This document shows, piece after piece, positions 35,501 through 47,500 of a stretch of DNA of 64,000 nt. This stretch comes from Yamagishiella unicocca (Eukaryota > Chlorophyta > Chlorophyceae > Chlamydomonadales > Volvocaceae). The first letter of the stretch is position 1; each line of letters opens with the position of its first letter. A model generated the notes under the pieces. It saw only the letters and a program-made list of their open reading frames with translations, had not been told where the DNA came from and made no database searches. The DNA lies in the NCBI GenBank assembly GCA_003116995.1, contig BDSL01000008.1, forward strand, positions 1,736,001 through 1,800,000, in the 5' to 3' direction. The position numbers were made by a program, and so were the translations under genes.

Positions 35501-38500
35501 CTCACTCGGCGGATGGGGTGGCCACAAAAACGGTGACCTTGAAAAACCGGTTGCGTGCCTTCTTGCAAAAACGTTTCGAACACGTGTTTGGGGGTTGGGA
35601 TTGCCAACTGGAGAACGTGGTATTACCGACCGGAAGCTGGACAGCGAGGGATGGGGTAGCGAAGAAACGCGACAAGGGAGGAGGGGCCGCAAGGGATGGG
35701 GTGGTTTTGGGCTGGCCGGTGCACCTCCAGGGTACGTACCCCCCGACTGGTGGTCCTTGACGGTGTGGCATGGGACGTATGGCGCGGGGTACAGCACACG
35801 GCGAAGGGCATCAGTCAGTCATGGCCAGTCCAGTAACAGCGGGGAAGTACCTTCGTGGCGCGCACATCAGCCGGTGCACATCGTCACTGGAGGAGGCTGT
35901 CATTCTGTGGAAAAGGGGTTGGGGGATAGCCAGGAGGGAAAGGCTTCCGTGGCATAACCGGGCGCTCCCTGCGCGTTTCCGTATGAGCCCCAAGGGCCGA
36001 TGATGTGCGCATGGGACCTTTCCCGGCCTCGTTGGTGCCATTGGCGCCACATTATTATACCCTCCCACACACACACGCGCACACCCATCTGCCCCCGCTC
36101 CCCCAGGTGCTCATCCAGCAGCTGCAAAGCACCAAGAGCGATGCGCTGGCAGCCATGAAGGTGCGTAGCCGTGTTGCGACAACGTCAGTAGTACGGTGCC
36201 GTACGCTAACACAATATCCATGCCATGCGAGCAGGAGATGAAGGGCAAGATGGCCTCGGTCAAGTCCGATGCGGCCGCTACCATGAAGACCCAGCTGCAG
36301 CGCGTGCAGGTAGACCTTTGGGTTGTACGGGCTCGTCGGCTGCCCCTCCTACCCTTCCCCCGAATCTGTGCAGCACGACGAAGACCAGTGGCTGGATGGG
36401 TACCTCCCAGGATGATAGCTCCCAGCACTTCCAGCTCCTGTCAGCTCACTTGCCGCAAGTGCACCTCTCGTACGCTATGGCGCACAGTCCACCAACCCGT
36501 GTTCTGTCTTCTTTTGCTTTCGCACTTGCAGACCAAGTTAGACGAGCTGCACGCGCTGCGGGAGGGCGTGCTGGAGGAGCTGGTGAGTGACGTTCGCATG
36601 GTGCACAATAAGCAGGGGGTGCCGGAGATACGGCGGGGTACAGCCTCACTCCTAGGTGCATTGCAGGGAGGACAGGGTCTCGTCGCCGAGGGAGCGGGCT
36701 ATTGGGGCTGGGGCCGTGACATAGAAGTCATATGAAGGGTATAAGCATCCATGCGGGTGCTATGAGCTGCGGAATAGGTGGGAACACGGGATGGCTGGGC
36801 ACGAAGTTGGACCCTGGTGCAACTTTTGCAACTTCGGTGCTGCGCTGGTTCCCCCAGGTGACCATCCAGGCCGAGATCTTCTCGGACAAGACCATCACCC
36901 AGATGACGCGGCTCGTGCGCGACCGCGAGATCTCCCGCGTGCGCAACGCGCAGACCGACCTGCGGACCAAGCTGGCGGACATGGACGTCAGGCTGCGGGA
37001 GGCACAGGATGAGAAGGAGATGGTGCGCCAGGAGGTGAGTTTGCAGCGCGGAGACAGGGGGAAAGGAGTGGACCGTGAACCGACAAAGGACGGGAGGAGC
37101 GGCGGCCTGGGAGGGGAGGACGTTGTTGCGGCCTGCAGGGTGGTACCGGTGACGGCCTGTCCGCTGGCGCCCTACCTCCTTCCCCCCGCCGCGCTGCAGG
37201 CGGCACAAGCGGCCAAGATTTTGCAGCTGGAGGCGGACGGCCAGGTGGCCCACTTTCGGGAAAAGTGGCGAGTCGAGTTTGACAAGCGCCGAAAGTTACA
37301 TAACATGGTACTGGAGCTTAAGGGCAACATCCGCGTGCTGTGCCGCGTGCGGCCCATCCTGGAGAAGGAGCGCACCTCCGGGGACGCCGCCATGCCCGTG
37401 CGGGTGATGGGCGAGGAGGCGCTGCGCGTGGCCGCGGAGAACAAGGCGGAGAAGGACTTCGAGTTTGACCGGGTGCTGGCGCCGGAGGAGGGGCAGGAGA
37501 AGGTGCGTACGCGGAGCGTGGGTTGTGGAGCTGATGGGACCATCACCACCACCACCACTCCGGCATCTGCAAGCTCGTGATAAGGATCCGCCATAGTGCG
37601 CGCCCGAGCCGGGTCTCCGAGCGAAGCTGGCAGCGGAACAGCCCTGCAGTTCTGCACCGGGGCTAACTCGGTCTTCATCGCCCCGCTGTCGCAGCTGTAT
37701 GATGAGGTTGCCGCTCTGGTCACGTCGGTGCTGGACGGCTTCAACGTGGCCATCATGGCTTACGGCCAGACGGGCAGTGGAAAGACCTTCACCATGGAGG
37801 GACCGGAGGTGCGGACGGGGTGGGGCGGAGGGGGTGGCGAGGAAACCCGTAGATACGACTTAGGAGACAGGGCTAAATTTCGGGCAAGCGGTGACCCAGG
37901 TCGGAGAGGGACGGCGCAGACCGGAACGCGCACATCAATGTCTCGAACCCTCCGGCTTCCTTCCGCAGCTCCATTGCACACCGACCGCCCCCTGTGCGTC
38001 TCCCTCCATTTCGCTCCCAGGGCAACCCCGGCGTCAACCTGCGTGCTCTGGGCGACCTGTTCAAACTGGCCGAGGAGCGGACGGCAGTGTTCACCACCAC
38101 CTTCTCCGCCTCGGTGCTGGAAATCTACAACGAGCAGATCTACGACCTCCTCATGTCGGGAGCTCAGGACGGGGACAAGCTGGATGTCAAGCAGGTGCGG
38201 CAGCCTGCCCATACCGTCATGGCGCACGATAACGGAAAGCGACGGTGCCTCGACAGCCATTAGAATATCCCATCCAACAAACCAGTATTCGCGCCTATCT
38301 CTTCTGTGTTGCTGTGTGGGTTTCCTCGCTGTTCTCCTGGCTGACCCCGCGTGCCGACACGCGCCCCGCTGGCTTCGTCCCCTCCATCTGCCGCGACGCG
38401 CACAGGGCGCTGAGGGGATGTACGTGCCGGGCCTGAAGGTGGAGGAGGTTCGTGACATGGCCGAGGTGAATGCGCTGATCAGCCGCGGCAAGTCCAACCG

Positions 38501-39537
38501 CTCCACCTACGCCACCAACATGAACGAGCACAGCTCCCGCTCGCACCTGGTGCTGTCCGTCTACGTTAACTGCACCTCCAAGGTCAACGGTAGGTTCGAA
38601 CGGGCGACGGGGAGCAGGGCCTTTGTGCTGTGGCTGCATCACTAAGAGATCTCCCGTAGGCTAAGGCTGGCTTTGCCCCTTCACCTCCTTTAAGACTTGC
38701 CCTGCCCTTTACCCACCGATAGCCACACTCTTAACTTCTCCCATCCCCGCTTGCCGCCTGGCCCCCAATGCCTGGACCTCTCCCAGCCACCACCCTTCGC
38801 GGCAAGCTGCACCTGATCGACCTGGCGGGCAGCGAGCGGCTGAGCCGCACCGGCGCCCAGGGCGACCGGCTAAAGGAGGCTCAGGCGATTAACAAGTCCC
38901 TCAGCGCACTGGGCGACGTCATCCAGGCGCTGCAGCAGCGCAACGCCCACATCCCCTACCGCAACTCCAAGGTGAGTGCGGGAACCCCGTCCCCTTGCAT
39001 GACGCTCCGGGGTTGCTCCCTTACCCCCGCCCCCGTCGCCTGTTCTAAACGGTTCTTTTTGGCATCCATGGGTCTTCCTCGAAGCCCCTGTAGCCCACGA
39101 TGACCTCATCGTCCACGCGCCCCCGCATGGACCCCTTCACTGCTGCCGGTAACCCCACGGCCGCCGTCCCTCCTCTCCCTGCCCTGCAGCTCACCCGGCT
39201 GCTGGAGGACTCGCTGGGCGGCAACAGCAAGTGCGTCATGATCGTCAACGTGTCGCCGGCAGCGGAGAACGTCTCCGAAACCAAGTGCTCCCTGGAGTTT
39301 GCGTCGCGCGCCCGGAAGGTGGAGCTGGGACGCGCCCGCGCGAACGTCGTGTCGGGCGAGGGCGGCAGCGGCGGCGCCAACGGCGGCAGCAGCGTGAACC
39401 CAAGCCCGGCGCCCAGCAGACCAATGAGCGGCCGCGCCACGCCGGCTGGAGAGTCATCCATGAGCAGGGTGGGCTCGCGCGAAACGATGAACTCACAGCT
39501 GCGGAGGTCGGCGGGGCCTAGCGGCCTCGGCCGGTAG
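32501..39537 (+). CDS. Kinesin-14 family protein, C-terminal motor
   Basis: Minus-end-directed microtubule motor by family. Nineteen exons splice in frame to about 877 residues: 32501-32536, 32688-32891, 33085-33138, 33329-33373, 33698-33816, 34251-34344, 34484-34573, 34916-35038, 35255-35458, 36107-36160, 36235-36309, 36532-36582, 36858-37034, 37200-37502, 37695-37808, 38021-38194, 38406-38589, 38787-38971, 39190-39537. An acidic run lies near residue 25, followed by a long heptad-rich coiled coil. The kinesin-14 neck ([21 protein letters not shown] region, about 472-492) comes just before the motor. Motor motifs: [10 protein letters not shown] (P-loop about 567-574), NEHSSRSH (switch I) and DLAGSER (switch II). 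A Gly/Ser-rich tail of about 80 residues follows the motor. The first exon is the weakest part: it rests on an ATG, a GTGGGA donor and phase agreement. Small N-terminal exons could be missing. No calponin, MyTH4 or FERM domain is seen, so it is not KCBP. Confidence 0.88.
33387..33504. repeat. Two 59-bp tandem copies in a kinesin intron
   Basis: Copies 33387-33445 and 33446-33504 differ at about one position. They lie just inside the intron that follows the exon ending at 33373. Confidence 0.88.
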
Positions 39538-39666
39538 CAGGAAAGCCCAGAGGCAAGGGCTCAGCGCGTGCCCACGGGCGCTGCGCGGTGCGGTGCGTAC
39601 TCTTGTATTCGATGCTTGCGGCGTGAGTTTTGCAAGCGGTGACGAGAGGTTTTGTTTTACAGGGGG

Positions 39667-39671
39667 TGTAA
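39667..39671 (+). other. Candidate poly(A) signal (TGTAA) of the kinesin gene
   Basis: TGTAA lies 130 bp past the kinesin stop codon, a normal place for an algal poly(A) signal. Confidence 0.45.
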
Positions 39672-41082
39672 TTCGACCAGCTGGTGACGTGTACGCATTC
39701 TTGTGGAGCTCGGTGGCGAGGCTGCGAGAGCGAGGCCGCTCAGGTCCGTGTTGCACGGCGCGGCCTAGGTCGCAGTTGGACGTGTGGATCCTTCATCCAG
39801 TTTTCTTTATGCGTGGCCGTGGAAAAAGGGGGGCATAATGACCCGATGGCGAAGAATGGAGCTGACCAGACAAGCGAAGTCATTGCGTTGTGAGCACTAT
39901 GGACTTGCGCTCGTTCCGTAGTCTAGTATACAGCAGACCTCCCATGTATGCCCGTGCGCTGCTGCTGCCGCTTCTGTTCGGTGGCGTTTGGAACATCGGG
40001 GCCGCGCCCTTTCCTTGTCGGCGTGCGCCTCCCACGTGATTCGCAAGGCGTCCTATTCGTTTGCATGTTTCACTTGTTCGACTGGGACGAGGGACGGAGA
40101 GAGAGCGAGAGGGAGAGAGAGGTCATGGCAATTGCGCCAAGGCCGCAGCGGACATAGCGATGTGGGCCCTAGGGCTGCTGACCGAATAGACTACGGGCCT
40201 GTCGGCGGAAGGGAAGCATCTCTATCCTTTCCGCGCTTCTGCAAGCTCTTACTGCCCTTGTGGTTCAAGGCACATGGGTAACGAAAGCGCCCTCGGTTTA
40301 CGCTCCCCTGTATGCGGTTGGCTGCTCGACTAGGCATGCTGTGGCTGGTAAGCGCGATTGACAGACTTGTCGTGATTTGGTTGGGCCGGCTGCTAAAAAT
40401 CGAATCGTGCCTAGTCCGTTATTTCTGGGTCACGTGTCTGGCGTGCCGACGTGTCCCTTGGTTAAGGCGGTGTGTGATGGTGGTGGAGGCTTCGATGGCA
40501 CTTGAGCCTTCGCTGGTAACGGTGCTCGTGCCCAGGTGTTTCGTATACCGACGGCTAGCTTTCAAGTCTTTAGGCACCGGAGAGAGAAGGCCGGGTCTGC
40601 TGCTGTTGATCTTGCGGATAGGTGTATCATTGACATCGTGGTTAATCCAGCAGCACGTTGATAGGTGTCAGGACGCATCTGCTTGCACAGGGCGATTTCA
40701 TGGGACACGCCGGTGCTGCTAGGGGCTTGCGCAGCAGAAATAGGAAACCCTGACTAGCGGCCAGTGGAACGAGCTATGCCCATTTGCCTGATTGTGGATC
40801 TGACAGTTACGGTCAAGTCCTAGGCCGCTTGCGTTAGCTTGGATGGGGCTAAACGTTTCGCTGCCGTCGCCAAGAGCGTCACCGTATGTGACGTAAGTCC
40901 GTAATGAGCAGGGAGCACATGTTGGTCTTTTGATGTGTCGCTGGCGATCACGAATGCGGCTGTGTTGCCACAACCGCATCGCCCCTTTGTCGGCGTCGCG
41001 AGAACCTCTTTGACTCTTGAAACCGACTCATGTGTTAGTCCAGCGCAGTGTGCTGGTTCCACGATCGCACGAAGTGAGACCC
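39672..41082. other. Intergenic; no gene recognised
   Basis: The region lies between the kinesin 3' end and the LINE insertion. A 136-codon plus-strand frame at 40312-40722 has no domain resemblance and no supporting splice or promoter signals. I see no RNA gene. Confidence 0.45.
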
Positions 41083-41092
41083 GTGCCTTCTG

Positions 41093-42142
41093 ATGATGAT
41101 GATGTGTTACACGTGACTGGGGGTGTAACCCAAGTGGTAACAGACTAAACGAGCCGTGCGGCTCCTCGCCTCGCCAAACGTAAAACAGGTGTTTGTACAC
41201 TCAGGTTCCTTAGACAAGAAAAATAACTATCGCCCAAAGGGTTCGACATTATTACGCGTAGCCCAGATCTGGTCCAATAGACTGGCCAACTTAACCTGGT
41301 CGAAAGTGTGCATGATAGATCTCATATCCCCAACGGGTAATTGCATGTCCACTCTTAGGTTAGCATACGCAGGGCAAACACACAGTACATGCTGCTCATC
41401 TTCAATAGCGCCGCTGGAGCAAATCCGACACAACCTCTGTTCCCTAGGCAACCCCTGAGCCCTGTTGGCCGCTATGGGCCAACAGCACACACGGAAGCGC
41501 ATAAGACGTCGGTGCCGCTCAAAAGGCATGCAGGCCGACACGTGCGGCAGCCATGTGATGGGCGCACTACGCTCAAAGGGTAGTCCCATCCAATGCTTGT
41601 ACTTTGACATATGGATGCCAGGCTGCTTCCCGTCTGAGGGGAAGGAGCACGGCGTTGCATCTAGCCTACCATGACTCCAACCTTCCATCAGCTTCTCACG
41701 CAGAGCCCCAATAAGTATGCTCGCTGGCAGCGGTTTAGACACCAGCCACGAAGCTTTCTCTCGCTCACTGAGGCCACTGGGCAAGCCGCTCCAAAGATCA
41801 ACACCTAGTGCAGAGCAAAACCGTAGAAAGCCGGCGCCCCACCCACTATCGGCCGGCACAAGTAGAGCATCACATAGCTCCTCCAACAAGGCGGCGTGGC
41901 AGTGTGTCCCCGGCTGCTCCACAATGCGGTTGAAAAAGCCTAAGATCAACTTGAAAATGAAGTAATGCACAGGCAGCTGGGATAGCTCAGCAAACAGCAA
42001 CCGGTGCGAGGGGCGTGAGGCTCCTGCAGCCTGCCTCATAAACGTAATTTGCAGCCGAACGGCCGGATCCTTGAGGGTGGCCTCAAAAAGGCCATTAGCA
42101 AGGTTATTACTATCCCGGCGGCGGCTGCCTACCGGACCACCG
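41093..42142 (-). mobile_element. 5'-truncated LINE (non-LTR) insertion with target-site duplication
   Basis: The ten bases GTGCCTTCTG occur at 41083-41092 and again at 42143-42152, directly flanking a minus-strand fragment that encodes the C-terminus of a non-LTR retrotransposon ORF2. At its 3' end (the low-coordinate side) the element finishes in a short (ATC)n tail at about 41093-41104, abutting the duplication. A 3' tail of simple repeats, truncation at the 5' end and a short target-site duplication are the hallmarks of target-primed reverse transcription. Confidence 0.85.
41227..42142 (-). pseudogene. C-terminal fragment of LINE reverse-transcriptase polyprotein
   Basis: About 300 codons are open from the truncation point at 42142 down to a stop at 41227. 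The first ATG inside is at 42039. The C-terminal third has the cysteine/histidine zinc-knuckle arrangement typical of plant and algal LINE ORF2 ends: LCRIC, then EDEQHVLCVCP. It is preceded by a block resembling the post-RT thumb region. The RT and endonuclease domains are missing because of the 5' truncation, so this is not a functional gene. The preserved frame suggests a fairly recent insertion. Confidence 0.8.
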
Positions 42143-42152
42143 GTGCCTTCTG

Positions 42153-42922
42153 CTGGATTGGATCAGAGCAAGCTCTCTTCCTCAAGTCCGTGTGTTGACA
42201 AACCGCGACCCCTTAACTGACACGGGGAGCGTGTTTTGTGAGGGCTTGACATATCATTACTTTCGACAGAAAGCTGTTGGGCTGGGGGCGTGGGCGGCGT
42301 TGCGGGAGTCGGGGCGGGGGGGGGGGGGTTGACTGGACTTTGGAGACCAGTCTCCGGCCCGTCACTACCGGTTGCCTTGTCGGTGTCAAACTGCGTCCGG
42401 GCCCCACCCAACTTAAGTACGCAAAGCTACACTACGGAGAATACGAACATCCGGTACCGTATCATCGTCCAAGGGCCCGGTCACCGATGGACCCGCTTTC
42501 GCAAACGTCTGCCTGCAGCCCGTGCCTCGTCAGAAAAGCCCCAGCCTGGACAGCCCTTAACCTAGCGCTAGGTTTCCCGCTGTCCTTTTCACTGTGCAGT
42601 GGATCTCCCTCGCGCTACTTTGCGCGTTTGCCATGGGCCCCAGAGCGTATGGATGGAAGTAAGTTGTTGACGGGCTCAATCTCCTCATTTGGGCCGCACG
42701 GTTACAGCGACGGTTATGCGGCGCAGTGCCGAAGCAGTAGACCTCTTGGACCACGAAAAAGGCATGGCACAGCGGCACAAGAGCATTCTGTAACAGGGCA
42801 ACGCGAAACAAGGCTGGAAGCTTTGCAGCCGAGAGTCTTCACCGCCACTCCAAAAGCACACAAGACAATAACTCCTCAGAATATGTGCTGACTCACACTC
42901 CATTTTGCGCAATAAGCTTTCC
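42153..42922. other. 3' flank of the membrane-protein gene; G-run
   Basis: The region contains a short G-rich run near 42313-42328. On the minus strand, a TGTAA motif at 42712-42716, about 207 bp past the stop at 42923, is a candidate poly(A) signal for the adjacent gene. A 204-codon plus-strand frame (42277-42891) overlaps that 3' UTR and looks spurious. Confidence 0.45.
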
Positions 42923-44207
42923 TCACGCACTGCCGCTGCCGCCCTCGCCGTCGCTGCTCTCGCCGCTGGGCTTGGCCGCATCAGATGCGCCGGCGTACGC
43001 AAAAGGGATGCCGTACACCTCCTGCCACACGCCCTTCCACCAGTACACCGCCCCCAGCGCAATCACGTCGGAGGTGAAGATGAATGGGAAGCTCTTCCAA
43101 ACGAACGGCAGCGCGACGTTCATTAGGGGCACCTGCAAGTCGAGGGCGAGCGGGCTTGCAGTCAGAAGGGTCAGGACATCCGCTGCAAGAAAGCTCTAAC
43201 GTTGGTGCCCATACATCCCTTCATTGCCCCATCCCGTTTGCACGACATGTTCCCGGCCCCAGATCCACGGATTCCTAACCCCGGCCATAAAATTAGATCC
43301 GGGTTCCCAGATCCAGACGCAGTTTCGCGCCCCCATTTTCGCGCAATCCATTCCCACACGCGCGTTCGGCCCTTCCGCCGCCAGTGAGGCCCTACCAAGA
43401 GGAACAGCACGTTGAGCGCGTCCTTCTCCTTGACAGTGCACTCTTTGGCGCGAAGGGAGGGGATGGTGAACATCCAGATGGACCACATGCTGTGGAGGCG
43501 CACGCATGGGAGGGGGACGAATGGGACGATGCTAGTTGAGTACCAATGTACGACGGCGGCGGGAACCCAGGGCACGAACGGTTGGAAAACGAAATATGAA
43601 AGGCATTGCAGTATGGTTGGACGACAGGATATACCCCTACCCCACACGGAACCCCATCCCCGCCGTCCCAATCATGTTGCCCTGGTGCTCTCACCCTAAC
43701 AGGCGGGCGATGCTGGGCTCATCGGTGGGCCAAATGATGTTGAATGACAGGAGACCTCCCGCTACCAGGCAGATCCAGGACTGGTATTCGAAGACGTCGT
43801 ACAGAACGCTGCCCTTCACGGCCGGGTTCTTTGTCTTCGTCGACGGGCGCGGCGCAAACGTGGCAGCCGCCTGGCGCGTGAATTTCGTCAAGTCCTTATC
43901 AAGATCTGCTGCCGAAGTAGATGGTTGGTCGGCTGGCGATGGATTCGCATAGGGAGGAGTCGCGGGTGGTCAGGACGCAGTCGTGCAGTGCGTTCGATTT
44001 ATCTGGGCACAAGCGCAAATTAATTTGCATGTAGTTGATTTTCATTGGACCGTGGTATCAGCCGAGCGTACCTGCCGGGGTCTGCGGGGCGCCATCATTG
44101 CCACTGCGCATCACGGACCGCCGCGCCAGGACGCGACTCCCTGGGCAAGCTAGAGGCCGCGAAGCCTGTAGCCGTCCCTGGGCACAACGCTGCTGCATCA
44201 CCTGCAT
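42923..44207 (-). CDS. Probable plastid-targeted multi-pass membrane protein, function unknown
   Basis: Four exons splice in phase to 225 residues: 44207-44072, 43932-43695, 43489-43396, 43132-42923. The first 40 or so residues are rich in Arg, Ala, Ser and Gln with almost no acidic residues, which fits a chloroplast transit peptide. An in-frame ATG nine bases further on is an alternative start. The mature part has about four hydrophobic segments: WICLVAGGLLSF, MWSIWMFTIPSL, ALNVLFLLVPLMNVALPFVW, and FIFTSDVIALGAVYWW. Aromatic residues are enriched at their edges. The tail is Ser/Gly/Glu-rich. I do not recognise the family for certain. The pattern recalls thylakoid or envelope proteins conserved in green plants, but that is inference. 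Splice sites are all GT-AG. Confidence 0.72.
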
Positions 44208-44515
44208 GGTTGTGATTTGGCTCACAAGTTTATGCTCGTGGTGCAGGTGGCGTCTTGAGACTTGTGCTTCCCGCAGACAAGCTCTCGTCTCTGTGTATCG
44301 TATAGCTGTACGTTGTGAGTAGATCTTTCACGCAAACAGAAGCTCATGAAGTGTCTTCGGAGCGGTCCGCAGTTAGTGTGAAGCGAAGTGGAGTTAGCAT
44401 TCCATAGTTCAAGTTTATAGAATTTATTTAGTAAGGACATTTACTCAAGACATTATAGCCGTGCGATTATACGCACTCGAGCGCCTGTTTCATCTCCAGG
44501 CAACACGCCAGCGGG

Positions 44516-47500
44516 ATGGCCGTGGATCTGGATGAGCAAAAGAAGGCTATCCTGCCCTTCATGCAGGTATGCGGAACCCTAGGGACACTTCCGTCACCTG
44601 CCGGCACCTCCATGGGTCTGTCACTTTTAAGCTGCCCGCGCCTCTCACCGTAACAGAGGGCGCAAGAGATACAGCAAGCGGACCCCAAGGTGGCCTACTA
44701 CTGCCGTATGTATGCGATCGAGCAGGTACCCTGGCGCAGTTTGCTTGGTGAAGGTAGCCTTGCTTCGAGCGGACTCGATGAAGCTACCAATCGTTGCTTG
44801 CGCGGGGTCTAGCAGGACTTGGGTCAGCTGCAGGCCGCGGTAGAGCTGAGGGCAGCTTTTGGGTCGGGCGGGGTCGAGAGCTCTCACAGTCTATGTGGTC
44901 CCTCAGGCCGAGGGCCACCCGCCGCACCCTTGCCCTCTTGAGGCTGACGGGCTGGCGACGCCGGATATCCACATGTCAGCACCCTGCCTGAACGCGCCGC
45001 TCCCGTCGCTCCCGCCTCTCACGCCACTTTGTCCCCCACCTCAGGCCCTCAAGTTCCCTCAGCGCGCCAAGGAGATCAACTCCCTGTTGGTCGCCACCAT
45101 GGGCCAGCTGGAGCGGGATAAGGCCCGGCTGGAGCTGGACCCGGCTGCTGACCGCATCCACTGCCTGGGTTTCGCTCTGCGCATCTTCGACAACGCGGAT
45201 CGAGTTGACCGGGCGGGAAAAGCAACGGAGCGCACGTCAAAAGCCTTCTACGCGGCGTCGGTGTTCATAGAGGCAAGTTGGGTTGGAGAAGGTGTTAGGA
45301 CACCTGCTTAACCTCTGTGTTTCTCGTAGGTATGGATTTCGTGTTTCAGCTGGTTACTGGGGCGTTGGTTTTGGGGGGTTTTGGCCTTCGTGTGGTGGCG
45401 CCCTTGACGCCCCTTTTCTACCACCCGGCTGCCCCTGCTCCGCCTTCCCCTCTCACACCCGCTTCTCGACTACTGTAACTGACTGTGTCAGATCGTCGGC
45501 ACCGACCAACGCCAACCCAGCTGACTCCCCTGCTGCTGTCTGGCCACGTCGGTGCTCGCAGATCCTGAATCACTTCGACGGCGGAGTGGACGGCGAACTG
45601 CTTGAGAAGCAGCGCTACTGCGCCTGGAGGGCGGCGGAGATACGCAAGGCGCTGCGGGAGGGCAGGCAGCCGCTGCCGCCGCCGGCGCCGGAGGCGCCTG
45701 CCACGGACGATCTCCCCGCCGCTGCCGGCAGCGGGCCGGCGGGCCCCAGCGCCCACAGCGCCGTGTCCCTGGCCGACCTGCCACCTGCCTCCGGGTCCAG
45801 CGATTGGGCGTACAGCGGGTCGGGCCGCTCCCAGGCTCAACCCAGCGGCGGCGGCGTGGGCCCAGCCAGTGCTGCAAGCTTCAGCAGCTATGGGGCTGCC
45901 AGTTTCAGCTCGCCGCCTCTGCCGCCACTGCATTTCCGGGCGCCGCCGCCGTCTATGTCCGTGTCCTTTGCGGCGGCGGCGGCGCCGTCGACGTCAGCGG
46001 CCGCGGCGGCCGCGGTGGCGGCGGCGGCGCCCTCCACTGGCAGCGGCGCGCGCTTCTGGCCAGGCGCCAAGATGTTGATTCGAACGGAGGAGGGATTAGA
46101 GGAGGGGTCCGCAGGCGGCGGTGGGGGCCCCGGGGAGCACTCGGAGGTAAGTAGGCAGTCGTGCAAGCACGGGGGGCTGGTTGGCAGCCTGGTCCAGTTC
46201 GGGGTCCGGGGTGCACTACGTATCGAGGCCGGCGACTGCCTTGTCCTTCTGAATCCCTAGCTTTCCCATCAGCACCTGAGCCTGCCGACTGACCCCATGC
46301 CGGCCTTTTCTCCCCCTGAAGGTGCACGTCGCTACAGTCGGCCAGGTGCTGCAGCGGCCGGACGGCGGAGTCAGGTGCGGCCTCCGTTTGCGCCGGGGAG
46401 CAGTCGAAACTGAGTGAAGCGTCAGGACCAAAGGGGAGGGGGACTGGTCGGCATCCCGCGTCCCCTCACACCGCCGCCTGCGACCCACATCGATTGCCTT
46501 CGGGTTTCCGAACCACCAGGACCCCTCGGCCCACATCGATGAGTTGCACGCGCCTGTGAGCTTCCAACAACTACACGCGCATGCCCGCGCGCCAGCGCCA
46601 TTTTCTCGCCGACCCCCTGCCGCACGTACACATCCCTACCTGCACTCCCTGCACACTCCCCTCCCGCTCCCCCACCTCAGCTACAAGGTGGCGCTGACTA
46701 ACCGGTTGGTGGAGGTGCCAGACGAGGCGGCGGTGCCTGCACTGGAGGAAGGCGATACCGCGTCCCTGCTGCGGCACCCGGTGTCGGGGGCTCAGCAGCT
46801 GTCGGCTGTCAAGGTGCTGCTCATCAACCGGGCCTCCTGGTGCGCGGAGGGCATCTCTTCTAGGGCATCTCTTCTAGGGCATCGCTTCTAGGGCATCGCT
46901 TCTAGGGCATCGCTTCTAGGGCATCTCTTCTAGGGCATCGCTTCTAGGGCATCGCCAGCCGCACACCGGTAGCTGGGTTGAGGGGACGATGGGAGAGATC
47001 GGAAGAAGAGCAAGTGCGAGTCTACGCGCGTGCATTCGTGCAACCGCCAACGCCCCGCTGCTTCCCACCGCCCTGGCCGTCCCGCCGCAGGCCCCCCACC
47101 TTCCTGATCCAGACGGCTGAGGGGAAGGAGCACGCCGTGACAGCGGATCAGCTGGCGCCGCAGCCACGAGAGGGCGTGACGTCAGCGGCGCCGCCGCCAC
47201 CTCCGCCACCTCCGCCGCAAGCGCCCGACTTTTTCACGGGCCCAGGTTCCGGCACGCCATGGGGCGGTGCGCCTGCCGCGCCCCCGCCGCGTCCCCCGCC
47301 ACATCCCCACGCTCCCTTGCATCCGCCGCCGCCGTCATCACCGCCGCGGGCGCCGCCAGCTCCTTTCCCCCCCTCACCTCCGCCGCCACCGCAGCAGCCC
47401 TACCCAACAGTCTCCGGGGCACCCTGCGCTCCGCCGCCGCCGGCGCAACCCCCATCGTATCCAACGCACTCTTATTCCGGCCCAGCGGCGCCTGCGCCCG

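Noticed and set aside
40312..40722. 136-codon plus-strand frame with hydrophobic N-terminus
   Set aside because: No homology recognised and no promoter, intron or poly(A) context. Chance frames of this length are common here.
42277..42891. 204-codon plus-strand frame
   Set aside because: It starts in a G-run, has no domain similarity and overlaps the 3' flank of the minus-strand membrane-protein gene.
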